In this document: positions 56,135 through 64,000 of the stretch, piece by piece
Layout of the letters: each line of letters opens with the position of its first letter
Position numbering within the stretch: the first letter of the stretch is position 1
NCBI RefSeq assembly: GCF_000406965.1
Contig: NZ_KE136362.1
Location: 161,641 to 225,640, forward strand
DNA length: 64,000 nucleotides
Direction of reading: 5' to 3'
Source: Enterococcus avium ATCC 14025
GTDB taxonomy: Bacteria > Bacillota > Bacilli > Lactobacillales > Enterococcaceae
Made by a program: the position numbers and the translations under genes
Notes under the pieces: generated by a model
Databases searched by the model: none
What the model saw: the letters and a program-made list of their open reading frames with translations, nothing else
Told to the model about the DNA's origin: nothing

Positions 56135-56761
56135 ATGAAAAACAAACCGATCATCATTGGTGTAACGGGCGGTTCAGGTAGTGGGAAAACGAGTGTTAGC
56201 CGTGCGATCTACAACCGGTTTCCCGATCATTCAATTATGATGTTGGAGCATGATTCTTATTACAAAGACCAAAGCAATATCAGCTTTGAAGAACGATTAA
56301 AAACGAACTACGATCATCCTTTTGCGTTTGATACAGATTTATTGATTGAACATTTAAAGGATTTAACAAAATATCAATCAGTGGAAGTGCCAATATACGA
56401 TTATGTGGCACATACGCGCAGCGCTGAGGTTTATGTACAGGAGCCTAAAGAAGTCATCATATTAGAAGGAATTCTGATTTTAGAAGATGAACGTTTACGT
56501 GATTTAATGGATATCAAAATTTATGTAGATACAGATGATGATATTCGGATTATTCGCCGAATTAAACGTGACATGAACGAGCGCGGAAGAACATTGGAAT
56601 CGGTTATTGATCAATATTTGACAGTGGTGAAGCCAATGTATCATCAGTTTATCGAACCAACAAAACGTTATGCGGATATAATCGTGCCAGAAGGCGGCGA
56701 AAATCACGTAGCGATCGATTTGATTGCAACTAAAGTAGCAAGTTTTTTGAATCATGAGTAA
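56135..56761 (+). CDS. udk: Uridine kinase
   Basis: 208 aa P-loop kinase with [17 protein letters not shown]. The uridine-site elements [17 protein letters not shown] and [10 protein letters not shown] all match Udk. It phosphorylates uridine and cytidine for pyrimidine salvage. AGAGG precedes the ATG at 56135 and a TATAAT (56095-56100) lies upstream. The stop codon abuts a strong terminator. Confidence 0.96.
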   Translation: MKNKPIIIGVTGGSGSGKTSVSRAIYNRFPDHSIMMLEHDSYYKDQSNISFEERLKTNYDHPFAFDTDLLIEHLKDLTKYQSVEVPIYDYVAHTRSAEVYVQEPKEVIILEGILILEDERLRDLMDIKIYVDTDDDIRIIRRIKRDMNERGRTLESVIDQYLTVVKPMYHQFIEPTKRYADIIVPEGGENHVAIDLIATKVASFLNHE

Positions 56762-56797
56762 AAAGAGCAAAGCAGAAACTTCCTGCTTTGCTCTTTT
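56761..56797. terminator. Terminator after udk
   Basis: AAAAGAGCAAAGCAG pairs perfectly with CTGCTTTGCTCTTTT around AAACTTC. It serves udk and, on the other strand, lies downstream of the tRNA gene. Confidence 0.93.
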
Positions 56798-56810
56798 CAC
56801 GTATTTGTTA

Positions 56811-56894
56811 TGCGGCCGAGAAGACTCGAACTTCCACGGTATTGCTACCACTAGCGCCTGAAGCTAGCGCGTCTGCCAATTCCGCCACGACCGC
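56811..56894 (-). tRNA. tRNA-Leu (anticodon CAG)
   Basis: 84 nt with acceptor arms GCGGTCG/CGGCCGC, the D-arm region TGGCGGAATTGGCAGACGCG, and the anticodon stem CTAGC/GCTAG enclosing TTCAGGC (anticodon CAG). It has a long class II variable arm (GGTAGCAATACC) and the T arm GGAAGTTCGAGTCTTCT. The discriminator is A. CCA is not encoded. It is an isolated gene. Confidence 0.95.
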
Positions 56895-56966
56895 AAGGGA
56901 ATTACTTATTTATTTTAGCACAAAAATTTTTTTGTGCCAGAGATAACGTCGATAAGTCTCAAAAAA

Positions 56967-56988
56967 CCCGACTCGCTATTGAGTCGGG
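56967..56988 (-). terminator. Terminator of gpmA
   Basis: On the minus strand CCCGACTC-AATAGC-GAGTCGGG followed by TTTTTT. Confidence 0.92.
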
Positions 56989-56996
56989 AGAAAATT

Positions 56997-57683
56997 TTAT
57001 AAGTAGTATTTTTTAGCAACTGTCAAGTCGTCGTTCAAGTCATAAACAAGTGGTTGACCTGTAGGAATTTCTAAGTCCATGATATCTTCGTCAGAAATAC
57101 CTTCGATGTGTTTAGCTAATGCACGTAAAGAGTTACCATGTGCAGCAACTAAAACAGTTTTACCGTCTTTCAAAGCAGGAGCGATTTCGTCTTGCCAGAA
57201 AGGTAACGCGCGTTCCAAAGTAACTTTCAAGTTTTCGCCACCAGGGATATCGCGAGGATCTAACATAGAGTAACGGCGATCTTGAGCTGCTGAACCTTCG
57301 TCAGTTGCTTCCATTAATGGAGGTAATACGTCGTATGAACGGCGCCAGATATGAACTTGTTCGTCACCATACTTTTCAGCGGTTTCTTTTTTGTTCAATC
57401 CTTGTAATTTACCATAATGACGTTCATTTAAGCGCCAAGATTTTACAGTTGGTACCCAAAGTTGATCAGATTCTTCAAGAATATAGTTACAAGTTTTAAT
57501 TGCACGAGTTAAAACAGATGTATAAGCTACATCAAATTCAATTCCTGCTTCTTTGATTTTACGTCCGCCTTCTTTTGCTTCTTCGACACCTTCTGGCGCC
57601 AAATCAACATCTGCCCAGCCTGTAAATTGGTTCAACTTGTTCCATTCACTTAAGCCGTGACGAGAAAAAACTAATTTTGGCAT
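56997..57683 (-). CDS. gpmA: 2,3-bisphosphoglycerate-dependent phosphoglycerate mutase
   Basis: 228 aa. The phosphohistidine motif is [10 protein letters not shown] (RHG) and [12 protein letters not shown] marks the dPGM type. The second catalytic His is in [11 protein letters not shown]. It interconverts 3- and 2-phosphoglycerate in glycolysis. AAAGGAGAG precedes the ATG at 57683; upstream in-frame codons lack a site. A strong promoter is likely in the 126 bases between it and rpiA (TACAAT in CATTGTACAATG). Confidence 0.97.
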   Translation of the reverse strand: MPKLVFSRHGLSEWNKLNQFTGWADVDLAPEGVEEAKEGGRKIKEAGIEFDVAYTSVLTRAIKTCNYILEESDQLWVPTVKSWRLNERHYGKLQGLNKKETAEKYGDEQVHIWRRSYDVLPPLMEATDEGSAAQDRRYSMLDPRDIPGGENLKVTLERALPFWQDEIAPALKDGKTVLVAAHGNSLRALAKHIEGISDEDIMDLEIPTGQPLVYDLNDDLTVAKKYYL

Positions 57684-57809
57684 AACATTCTCTCCTTTTG
57701 AAATTTCTGAAATTTTCAATTCCTGATTCATTGTACAATGTTTCTGCCGTGATTTCCATTAAATTGAGTGTGTTTTTTATCAAAACACAAGCTTTACAAG
57801 GATTTTTTA

Positions 57810-58490
57810 TTATTTCTTTGGAACTTCCAAAGTTTTTGGACCTTCTGGTGTCCCGACGATTACGCGTGAGATCATATCAATAAACAATCCATGCTCAACT
57901 ACCCCGACGCACTTATCCAGTTCGGCTGCTAAGGCGTGAGGATCTTCGATAACCTCTAGATGTAGATCAATGATATAATGTCCGCCATCTGTTGTTAAAA
58001 GTTCGTTGGAGTCAGTCATCCGCCATGTTGGTTTATATCCCTTTGATTCAAATAAACGGAAGACATTGTGACTGCCAAAGGGCACTACTTCGACTGGTAA
58101 GGGAAAGTTTCCCAATTTATTGACCATTTTACTTTCGTCTACGATCCAGATGCAGTCTTTGGAATAAGTTGCTACTACTTTTTCGAAAAGCAGTGCAGCA
58201 CCTCCGCCCTTGATTCCTTGGAAATCATCACTGATTTCATCCGTGCCATCAATAGTAAGATCGACTGATTCTACATCATCGATTGCTTTTAACGGAATTC
58301 CTAATTCTTTAGCTTGTTGTTCTGTTTTAGAAGAAGTCACGACACCAGTGATTTTTAAACCTTCTTCATTTACTCGACGCCCAAGTTCCTTCACTAAATA
58401 GTAAGCTGTTGACCCAGTTCCTAATCCAACGGTCATTCCATCTTTGACAAACTTTGCTGCCTCGATCCCAACTAACTCTTTCAAATTCAT
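57810..58490 (-). CDS. rpiA: Ribose-5-phosphate isomerase A
   Basis: 226 aa. It has [15 protein letters not shown], the catalytic DGTDEI and [11 protein letters not shown] loops, and [10 protein letters not shown]. It interconverts ribose-5-P and ribulose-5-P, feeding PRPP synthesis. AGAAGGTGGG precedes the ATG at 58490; a GTG four codons earlier overlaps that site. It lies upstream of gpmA on the same strand. Confidence 0.96.
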   Translation of the reverse strand: MNLKELVGIEAAKFVKDGMTVGLGTGSTAYYLVKELGRRVNEEGLKITGVVTSSKTEQQAKELGIPLKAIDDVESVDLTIDGTDEISDDFQGIKGGGAALLFEKVVATYSKDCIWIVDESKMVNKLGNFPLPVEVVPFGSHNVFRLFESKGYKPTWRMTDSNELLTTDGGHYIIDLHLEVIEDPHALAAELDKCVGVVEHGLFIDMISRVIVGTPEGPKTLEVPKK

Positions 58491-58713
58491 TGAAAATCCC
58501 ACCTTCTGCTAAGTTATGTCCATTGTAATCGCAAAAAAAGAAAAAAGATAGCCTTTTCAGTAAAAAAGACCAAAAAAGTGGATGTGCTTTACACAGCGCT
58601 CCTTCATGGGATAGGGAGTATAGTATTAAGAATAAATTTTTTCTTATTTTAAGTCATTTCGAAAACACAAAAATACGATATTAATAAAGAAGAAAAAAAC
58701 TTTAAGTAGTTTG

Positions 58714-58830
58714 TTGACAGTGAAAATCAATCATGGTATGCTATCAAAGGTGCTTTGTGAACAGGTCTCTCGATAGAGACGTGCTGACTGTGTCGAAGTA
58801 CGCTTGATAGAGAATGCAGGGATGCATTAT
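58714..58830 (+). promoter_or_regulatory. Promoter and structured leader of the str operon
   Basis: TTGACA (58714-58719), a 17-base spacer and TATGCT (58737-58742). The leader of about 150 nt contains GTCTCTCGATAGAGAC and AATGCA-GGGA-TGCATT (58813-58828) followed by ATTTTTTAT, a weak terminator-like element. It may be an attenuation or r-protein feedback site. Bases 58503-58713 hold no gene. Confidence 0.7.
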
Positions 58831-58902
58831 TTTTTATCGCTGAAAAAGAACCACCAGGATGTGTGGTACTAGAAAGCGGATCGAGGAAGGAGGAAACAAG
58901 GA

Positions 58903-59316
58903 ATGCCTACAATTAATCAATTAGTACGTAAACCTCGTAAATCAAAGGTGGAAAAATCAAATTCACCAGCATTGAACAAAGGATATAACAGCTTTAAAAA
59001 AGCTCAAACAAACGTGAACTCACCACAAAAACGTGGAGTTTGTACACGTGTGGGGACTATGACACCTAAGAAACCCAACTCAGCATTGCGTAAATATGCT
59101 CGTGTTCGTTTGTCAAACTTGATCGAAGTAACAGCTTATATTCCAGGTATCGGCCATAACCTACAAGAACATAGTGTTGTTCTATTACGTGGTGGTCGTG
59201 TAAAAGACTTGCCAGGGGTACGTTACCATATCGTTCGTGGCGCACTAGATACTGCCGGTGTTAACGATCGTAAACAAAGCCGTTCTAAATACGGTACTAA
59301 GAAACCTAAAGCTTAA
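58903..59316 (+). CDS. rpsL: 30S ribosomal protein S12
   Basis: 137 aa, the Gram-positive length with the N-terminal insertion ([24 protein letters not shown]). The decoding-site loop [11 protein letters not shown] has Lys at position 56, the residue equivalent to E. coli Lys43, and the second loop retains [12 protein letters not shown]. The sequence therefore shows no classic high-level streptomycin-resistance change. GGAAGGAGG precedes the ATG. Confidence 0.98.
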   Translation: MPTINQLVRKPRKSKVEKSNSPALNKGYNSFKKAQTNVNSPQKRGVCTRVGTMTPKKPNSALRKYARVRLSNLIEVTAYIPGIGHNLQEHSVVLLRGGRVKDLPGVRYHIVRGALDTAGVNDRKQSRSKYGTKKPKA

Positions 59317-59360
59317 TCAAACGAATAGATAAGACATATTTTCGGAAGGAGGAGTTACGT

Positions 59361-59831
59361 ATGACTCGTAAAGGAACGATTGCAAAACGTGATGTTTTGC
59401 CAGATCCTATGTATAACTCTAAGCTAGTAACTCGTTTAATCAACCGTGTAATGGTTGACGGCAAACGTGGTACTGCTTCAAATATCGTATACAACGCTTT
59501 TAGTACTATTAAAGAATCAACAGGAAATGATCCATTGGAAGTTTTTGAACAAGCAATGGAAAACATTATGCCTGTATTAGAAGTTAAAGCTCGCCGTGTT
59601 GGGGGTTCTAACTATCAAGTTCCCGTTGAAGTGCGTCCAGAGCGTCGTACTACTTTAGGCTTGCGTTGGGTTGTGAATTTCGCACGTTTACGCGGCGAAC
59701 ACACAATGGAAGAACGCTTAGCAAAAGAAATCATGGATGCTGCTAATAATACTGGTGCTTCTGTGAAAAAACGCGAAGATACACACAAAATGGCGGAAGC
59801 CAACCGTGCATTTGCTCATTATCGTTGGTAA
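59361..59831 (+). CDS. rpsG: 30S ribosomal protein S7
   Basis: 156 aa, complete, starting [31 protein letters not shown]. It organises the 3' domain of 16S rRNA at the E site, and in many bacteria regulates its own operon by binding the mRNA. GGAAGGAGG precedes the ATG, 44 bases after rpsL. Confidence 0.98.
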   Translation: MTRKGTIAKRDVLPDPMYNSKLVTRLINRVMVDGKRGTASNIVYNAFSTIKESTGNDPLEVFEQAMENIMPVLEVKARRVGGSNYQVPVEVRPERRTTLGLRWVVNFARLRGEHTMEERLAKEIMDAANNTGASVKKREDTHKMAEANRAFAHYRW

Positions 59832-59911
59832 GATTTTTTCTGCTGACAAAGGTCAACAGATTTCTGACCAAACAACGCTAAATTTAATTTAAGAGAGGAG
59901 CAAACTAAGAA

Positions 59912-61996
59912 ATGGCAAGAGAATTTTCTCTAGAAAACACTCGTAATATCGGTATCATGGCTCACGTTGACGCTGGTAAAACAACAACAACAGAGCGTGT
60001 TTTATACTACACTGGTAAAATTCATAAAATTGGAGAAACCCACGAAGGCGCTTCTCAAATGGACTGGATGGAACAAGAACAAGAACGTGGTATCACAATC
60101 ACATCTGCCGCTACTACAGCGCAATGGAAGGGTCACCGCGTAAACATTATTGATACCCCAGGACACGTGGACTTCACAATCGAAGTTCAACGTTCATTAC
60201 GTGTACTTGACGGTGCAGTAACTGTTTTGGACTCACAATCAGGTGTAGAACCACAAACAGAGACGGTTTGGCGTCAAGCAACAGAATACCGCGTTCCACG
60301 TATCGTATTCTGTAACAAAATGGACAAAATTGGTGCGGACTTCCTTTACTCAGTAAGCACTTTACATGATCGTTTGCAAGCAAATGCTCATCCAATCCAA
60401 TTACCAATTGGTGCGGAAGATGATTTCACTGGAATTATTGACTTAGTCAAAATGAAAGCTGAAATCTATACAAACGATTTAGGTACGGAAATTCAAGAAA
60501 CTGAAATTCCTGCTGAATATCAAGAACAAGCTGAAGAATGGCGTGAAAAATTAGTTGAAGCAGTCGCTGATACTGATGAAGACCTAATGATGAAATTCTT
60601 GGAAGGTGAAGAAATCACTGAAGAAGAATTGAAAGCAGGAATTCGTAACGCAACTCTAGCAGTAGATTTCTACCCAGTACTATGTGGTTCAGCCTTCAAG
60701 AACAAAGGTGTTCAATTGATGTTGGATGCAGTCATTGACTATCTTCCAGCGCCAACTGATGTACCTGCGATCAAAGGTTTCGATCCTAAAACAGACGAAG
60801 AAACGGAACGTCCAGCTGATGATTCTGCTCCATTCTCATCACTTGCGTTTAAAGTTATGACTGACCCATTCGTAGGTCGTTTAACATTCTTCCGTGTTTA
60901 CTCAGGTGTTCTAAATTCTGGTTCATACGTATTGAATGCTTCTAAAGGTAAACGTGAACGTATCGGACGTATTCTACAAATGCATGCGAATACGCGTAAA
61001 GAAATCGAAACGGTTTACTCAGGCGATATCGCTGCAGCTGTTGGGTTGAAAGACACAACAACTGGGGATACATTGTGTGACGAAAAAGCGCCAGTTATCC
61101 TTGAATCAATCGAATTCCCTGATCCAGTTATCGAAGTTGCTGTTGAACCTAAATCAAAAGCTGACCAAGATAAAATGGGTGTTGCTTTACAAAAACTTGC
61201 TGAAGAAGATCCTTCATTCCGCGTTGAAACAAACGTTGAAACTGGCGAAACTGTAATCGCTGGTATGGGTGAACTTCACTTAGACGTATTGGTTGACCGC
61301 ATGCGTCGTGAATTTAAAGTAGATGCTAACGTAGGTGCGCCTCAAGTATCTTACCGTGAAACATTCCGTTCTGCTACAAATGCGGAAGGTAAGTTTGTAC
61401 GTCAGTCTGGTGGTAAAGGTCAATACGGTCACGTATGGATCGAATTTACACCAAACGAAGAAGGTGCTGGCTTCGAATTCGAAAACGCAATTGTCGGTGG
61501 TGTGGTTCCTCGTGAATACATCCCAGCTGTTGAAAAAGGATTAGAAGATGCGATGGCTAATGGTGTATTAGCTGGCTACCCGTTAGTTGATATTAAAGCT
61601 AAACTTTATGATGGTTCTTACCATGATGTCGATTCAAATGAAACGGCCTTCCGTGTAGCTGCTTCTATGGCGCTACGTGCTGCTGCGAAGAAAGCTAATC
61701 CATCAATCCTTGAACCGATGATGAAAGTTACGATTACTGTTCCAGAAGATTACTTAGGTGATGTGATGGGTCATGTAACTGCTCGTCGTGGACGTGTTGA
61801 AGGTATGGAAGCACATGGTAACTCACAAATCGTTAACGCTATTGTGCCGTTAGCTGAAATGTTTGGTTACGCTACAACACTTCGTTCTTCTACACAAGGA
61901 CGCGGAACATTTATGATGGTCTTTGACCACTATGAAGATGTACCGAAATCAGTTCAAGAAGAAATCATTAAGAAAAATGGCGGTAAAGCTGAATAA
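59912..61996 (+). CDS. fusA: Elongation factor G
   Basis: 694 aa translational GTPase. G1 is [13 protein letters not shown]3 DTPGHVDF and G4 NKMD. Domains II to V follow, ending in the conserved [22 protein letters not shown] region. It catalyses ribosomal translocation. GAGAGGAG precedes the ATG. It is third in the operon. Confidence 0.98.
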   Translation: MAREFSLENTRNIGIMAHVDAGKTTTTERVLYYTGKIHKIGETHEGASQMDWMEQEQERGITITSAATTAQWKGHRVNIIDTPGHVDFTIEVQRSLRVLDGAVTVLDSQSGVEPQTETVWRQATEYRVPRIVFCNKMDKIGADFLYSVSTLHDRLQANAHPIQLPIGAEDDFTGIIDLVKMKAEIYTNDLGTEIQETEIPAEYQEQAEEWREKLVEAVADTDEDLMMKFLEGEEITEEELKAGIRNATLAVDFYPVLCGSAFKNKGVQLMLDAVIDYLPAPTDVPAIKGFDPKTDEETERPADDSAPFSSLAFKVMTDPFVGRLTFFRVYSGVLNSGSYVLNASKGKRERIGRILQMHANTRKEIETVYSGDIAAAVGLKDTTTGDTLCDEKAPVILESIEFPDPVIEVAVEPKSKADQDKMGVALQKLAEEDPSFRVETNVETGETVIAGMGELHLDVLVDRMRREFKVDANVGAPQVSYRETFRSATNAEGKFVRQSGGKGQYGHVWIEFTPNEEGAGFEFENAIVGGVVPREYIPAVEKGLEDAMANGVLAGYPLVDIKAKLYDGSYHDVDSNETAFRVAASMALRAAAKKANPSILEPMMKVTITVPEDYLGDVMGHVTARRGRVEGMEAHGNSQIVNAIVPLAEMFGYATTLRSSTQGRGTFMMVFDHYEDVPKSVQEEIIKKNGGKAE

Positions 61997-62160
61997 TTCT
62001 TAAAAGTCAATTGATTTTTGACGGCTTTTTCCAAAAGAACTGTATTTTTAACAACGTTTCATGTAAAATAATTAACTGATGATATGGGCTCGCATCGCTT
62101 TTGTGATGCGGACCTATCAGATAAAAAACTAAACTCATTTACTTAGGAGGAACATTTTAA

Positions 62161-63348
62161 ATGGCTAAAGAAAAATTTGACCGTTCAAAACCCCATGTTA
62201 ACATTGGTACTATCGGACACGTTGACCATGGTAAAACTACTTTAACAGCTGCAATTACAACTGTACTTGCTAAACAAGGCGGAGCGCAAGCTATGGATTA
62301 CGCTCAAATCGACGGAGCTCCTGAAGAACGCGAACGCGGAATCACTATCAACACTGCTCACGTTGAGTATGAAACTGACAACCGTCACTATGCTCACGTT
62401 GACTGCCCAGGACACGCGGACTACGTTAAAAACATGATCACTGGTGCTGCTCAAATGGACGGAGCTATCTTAGTAGTATCTGCTGCTGATGGCCCTATGC
62501 CTCAAACTCGTGAACACATCTTGTTATCTCGTAACGTTGGTGTTCCTTACATCGTTGTATTCTTAAACAAAATGGATATGGTTGACGATGAAGAATTACT
62601 TGAATTAGTTGAAATGGAAGTTCGTGACTTATTAACTGAATACGACTTCCCAGGCGACGACACTCCAGTTATCGCAGGTTCAGCGTTGAAAGCTTTAGAA
62701 GGCGACGCTTCATACGAAGAAAAAATCTTAGAATTAATGGCTGCTGTTGACGAATATATCCCAACACCAGTTCGTGATACTGACAAACCATTCATGATGC
62801 CAGTCGAAGACGTATTCTCAATCACTGGTCGTGGTACTGTTGCAACTGGTCGTGTTGAACGTGGACAAGTTCGCGTTGGTGACGAAGTTGAAATCGTAGG
62901 TATCGCTGACGAAACTGCTAAAACAACTGTTACAGGTGTTGAAATGTTCCGTAAATTGTTAGACTACGCTGAAGCAGGTGACAACATCGGTGCTTTGTTA
63001 CGTGGTGTTGCACGTGAAGATATCCAACGTGGACAAGTATTGGCTAAACCAGCTTCAATCACTCCACATACAAAATTCTCTGCAGAAGTTTATGTTCTAA
63101 CTAAAGAAGAAGGTGGACGTCATACTCCATTCTTCACTAACTACCGTCCTCAGTTCTACTTCCGTACAACTGACGTAACTGGTGTAGTTGATCTACCAGA
63201 AGGTACTGAAATGGTAATGCCTGGTGATAACGTAACTATGGAAGTTGAATTAATCCACCCAATCGCGATCGAAGACGGAACTCGTTTCTCTATTCGTGAA
63301 GGCGGACGTACAGTTGGTTCAGGCGTTGTAACTTCAATCAAAGCTTAA
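62161..63348 (+). CDS. tuf: Elongation factor Tu
   Basis: 395 aa. G1 is [14 protein letters not shown]3 DCPGHADY and G4 NKMD; domains II and III are complete. It delivers aminoacyl-tRNA to the ribosome. AGGAGG precedes the ATG. The 164-base gap after fusA contains a leader hairpin (GATA-GG-CGCATC against GATGCG-CC-TATC, about 62080-62120), so tuf may have extra control or its own promoter. Codon use is highly biased, as expected. Confidence 0.99.
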   Translation: MAKEKFDRSKPHVNIGTIGHVDHGKTTLTAAITTVLAKQGGAQAMDYAQIDGAPEERERGITINTAHVEYETDNRHYAHVDCPGHADYVKNMITGAAQMDGAILVVSAADGPMPQTREHILLSRNVGVPYIVVFLNKMDMVDDEELLELVEMEVRDLLTEYDFPGDDTPVIAGSALKALEGDASYEEKILELMAAVDEYIPTPVRDTDKPFMMPVEDVFSITGRGTVATGRVERGQVRVGDEVEIVGIADETAKTTVTGVEMFRKLLDYAEAGDNIGALLRGVAREDIQRGQVLAKPASITPHTKFSAEVYVLTKEEGGRHTPFFTNYRPQFYFRTTDVTGVVDLPEGTEMVMPGDNVTMEVELIHPIAIEDGTRFSIREGGRTVGSGVVTSIKA

Positions 63349-63386
63349 TCAACCTTACAATTTAAATTTATTATGCTCGGACGTAA

Positions 63387-63418
63387 AAGAGTCACCGATA
63401 ATCGGTGACTCTTTTTTT
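63387..63418 (+). terminator. Terminator after tuf
   Basis: AAAGAGTCACCGAT pairs with ATCGGTGACTCTTT and a T-tract follows. Confidence 0.94.
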
Positions 63419-63443
63419 AACATTAAAGGAAGTATAACATTTT

Positions 63444-63485
63444 AAGCGGTCAAAGGATTGATACATCAATCTTTTGACCGCTTTT
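63444..63485. repeat. 19-bp inverted repeat upstream of the IS91-like gene
   Basis: Arms 63444-63462 and 63465-63483 are complementary at 18 of 19 positions, with a two-base centre, and TTTT follows. It may be a second terminator after tuf, or the hairpin end of the adjacent IS91-like element, which move by rolling circle using hairpin ends rather than inverted terminal repeats. Confidence 0.75.
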
Positions 63486-63516
63486 CATCTGGTCTTTTTC
63501 CTATTAAACTGGAGAT

Positions 63517-64000
63517 ATGAAACCCAATATTTTACACGCCATTTTCTTTGATGAATATCAAAACTGGGAGAAATTCAATCAAAGGTACACAAGAAGGATT
63601 CGATCCGTTGTGAAAAGAGAAGTGAAGAAGTTTCGCGATTGTGGTGACCTTAAAAAAGGTTATCGTCTATTTGTCTGTGAAGGATGCCATGATGTAAAGA
63701 AAGTGGCTTTTCGTTGTAAAGGGAAATTTTGTCCAACTTGTGCAACTGGGGAAAGTCAACGGTGGGCAGAGGTTGCGGCGAATGATCTGTTTACAGTGAC
63801 GCATCGACACGTCATCTTCACGATCGATGAAGGTTTACGTGAGATTTTTCTGAAGGAGAAGTATCGTAAGGAGCTTTTAAAAGGATTAATGGATGAAGCT
63901 GCACGGATACTATTAGATTTTTTTAGAAAGCACCATATACAAGCTGGGGTTGTGGCAACACTCCACACCTTCGGTTCTCAGCTAGAATACAATCCGCATG
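63517..64000 (+). CDS. IS91-like (Y2, zinc-finger) transposase, 5' part only
   Basis: 161 codons are visible; the gene runs off the window with no stop. Residues ~50-80 form a zinc-binding region with CEGCH and CKGKFCPTC, followed by a basic segment and VTHRHVIFTIDEGLREIF, the arrangement of the IS91/IS801-type transposase zinc-binding domain and the start of the HUH nuclease domain. The catalytic tyrosines would lie beyond the window. An AAACTGGAGAT site precedes the ATG. The element is inserted just after the tuf terminator. Confidence 0.85.
   Translation, partial: MKPNILHAIFFDEYQNWEKFNQRYTRRIRSVVKREVKKFRDCGDLKKGYRLFVCEGCHDVKKVAFRCKGKFCPTCATGESQRWAEVAANDLFTVTHRHVIFTIDEGLREIFLKEKYRKELLKGLMDEAARILLDFFRKHHIQAGVVATLHTFGSQLEYNPH

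Noticed and set aside
58903..59316. Streptomycin-resistance change in S12
   Set aside because: The lysine residues at both classic positions are wild type.

Overview
The window is chromosomal DNA of a low-GC Gram-positive coccus of the order Lactobacillales, most probably an Enterococcus. The evidence is gene order (dut-radA-yacL-gltX-cysE-cysS-mrnC-rlmB-yacP-sigma factor; the M16 pair-SDR-RodZ-pgsA-cinA-recA-rny run; purR-glmU-prs; rpsL-rpsG-fusA-tuf), strong AAGGAGG-type ribosome binding sites, TTGACA/TATAAT promoters, and enterococcal-type accessory genes (mprF, an EntA-type immunity protein, a Mga-like regulator). I cannot name the species.

Layout. 1-9.0 kb: end of dut, radA, the PIN/TRAM protein YacL, gltX, a cysteine T-box controlling cysE-cysS, mrnC, rlmB, yacP/rae1 and a SigH-like sigma factor. 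9.1-19.6 kb: veg, mscL (reverse), two M16 peptidase-like genes, an SDR, a RodZ-like HTH membrane protein, pgsA, cinA, recA, rny. 19.6-23.4 kb: orphan bacteriocin immunity gene, mprF, hsp20. 23.5-31 kb: ispE, a Zur-type-box-controlled zinc ABC importer (adcA-adcC-adcB), purR, glmU, prs. 31-39.5 kb is the accessory stretch: an FtsX-type ABC permease/ATPase pair, three copies of an unexplained hairpin/ribosome-binding-site repeat, a Mga-like regulator, a complete IS110-family element and a TMEM175-like channel. 39.5-45.3 kb: an amino-acid ABC importer behind a lysine riboswitch, a sirtuin, an acetyltransferase fused to chorismate mutase, NiaR, and peptide deformylase. 45.5-58.5 kb: rpsO, pnp, a Mn-type (yybP-ykoY) riboswitch ahead of kup, DUF6155, a MATE exporter, DUF960, rplY, a pseudouridine synthase, a YjjG-like nucleotidase, udk, tRNA-Leu, gpmA, rpiA. 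58.7-63.4 kb: the str operon rpsL-rpsG-fusA-tuf. The right edge cuts an IS91-like transposase.

Much of the interest lies in RNA-level control: a Cys T-box, lysine and manganese riboswitches, an S15 leader, a pnp leader hairpin, an rny 5'-terminal hairpin, and a hairpin masking the sigma-factor ribosome binding site. The strongest mechanistic prediction concerns the IS110 element. Its two ends share a 6-bp core, and joining them builds a TTGACG-17 bp-TAGGAT promoter that would read into a roughly 250-nt structured non-coding end, which is the architecture of bridge-RNA-guided IS110 elements. The least explained feature is the three-copy repeat at 34.35-35.0 kb. On the plus strand it carries a hairpin, a perfect ribosome binding site and a 4-codon ORF. 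On the minus strand the same hairpin is an intrinsic terminator ending a possible small RNA.
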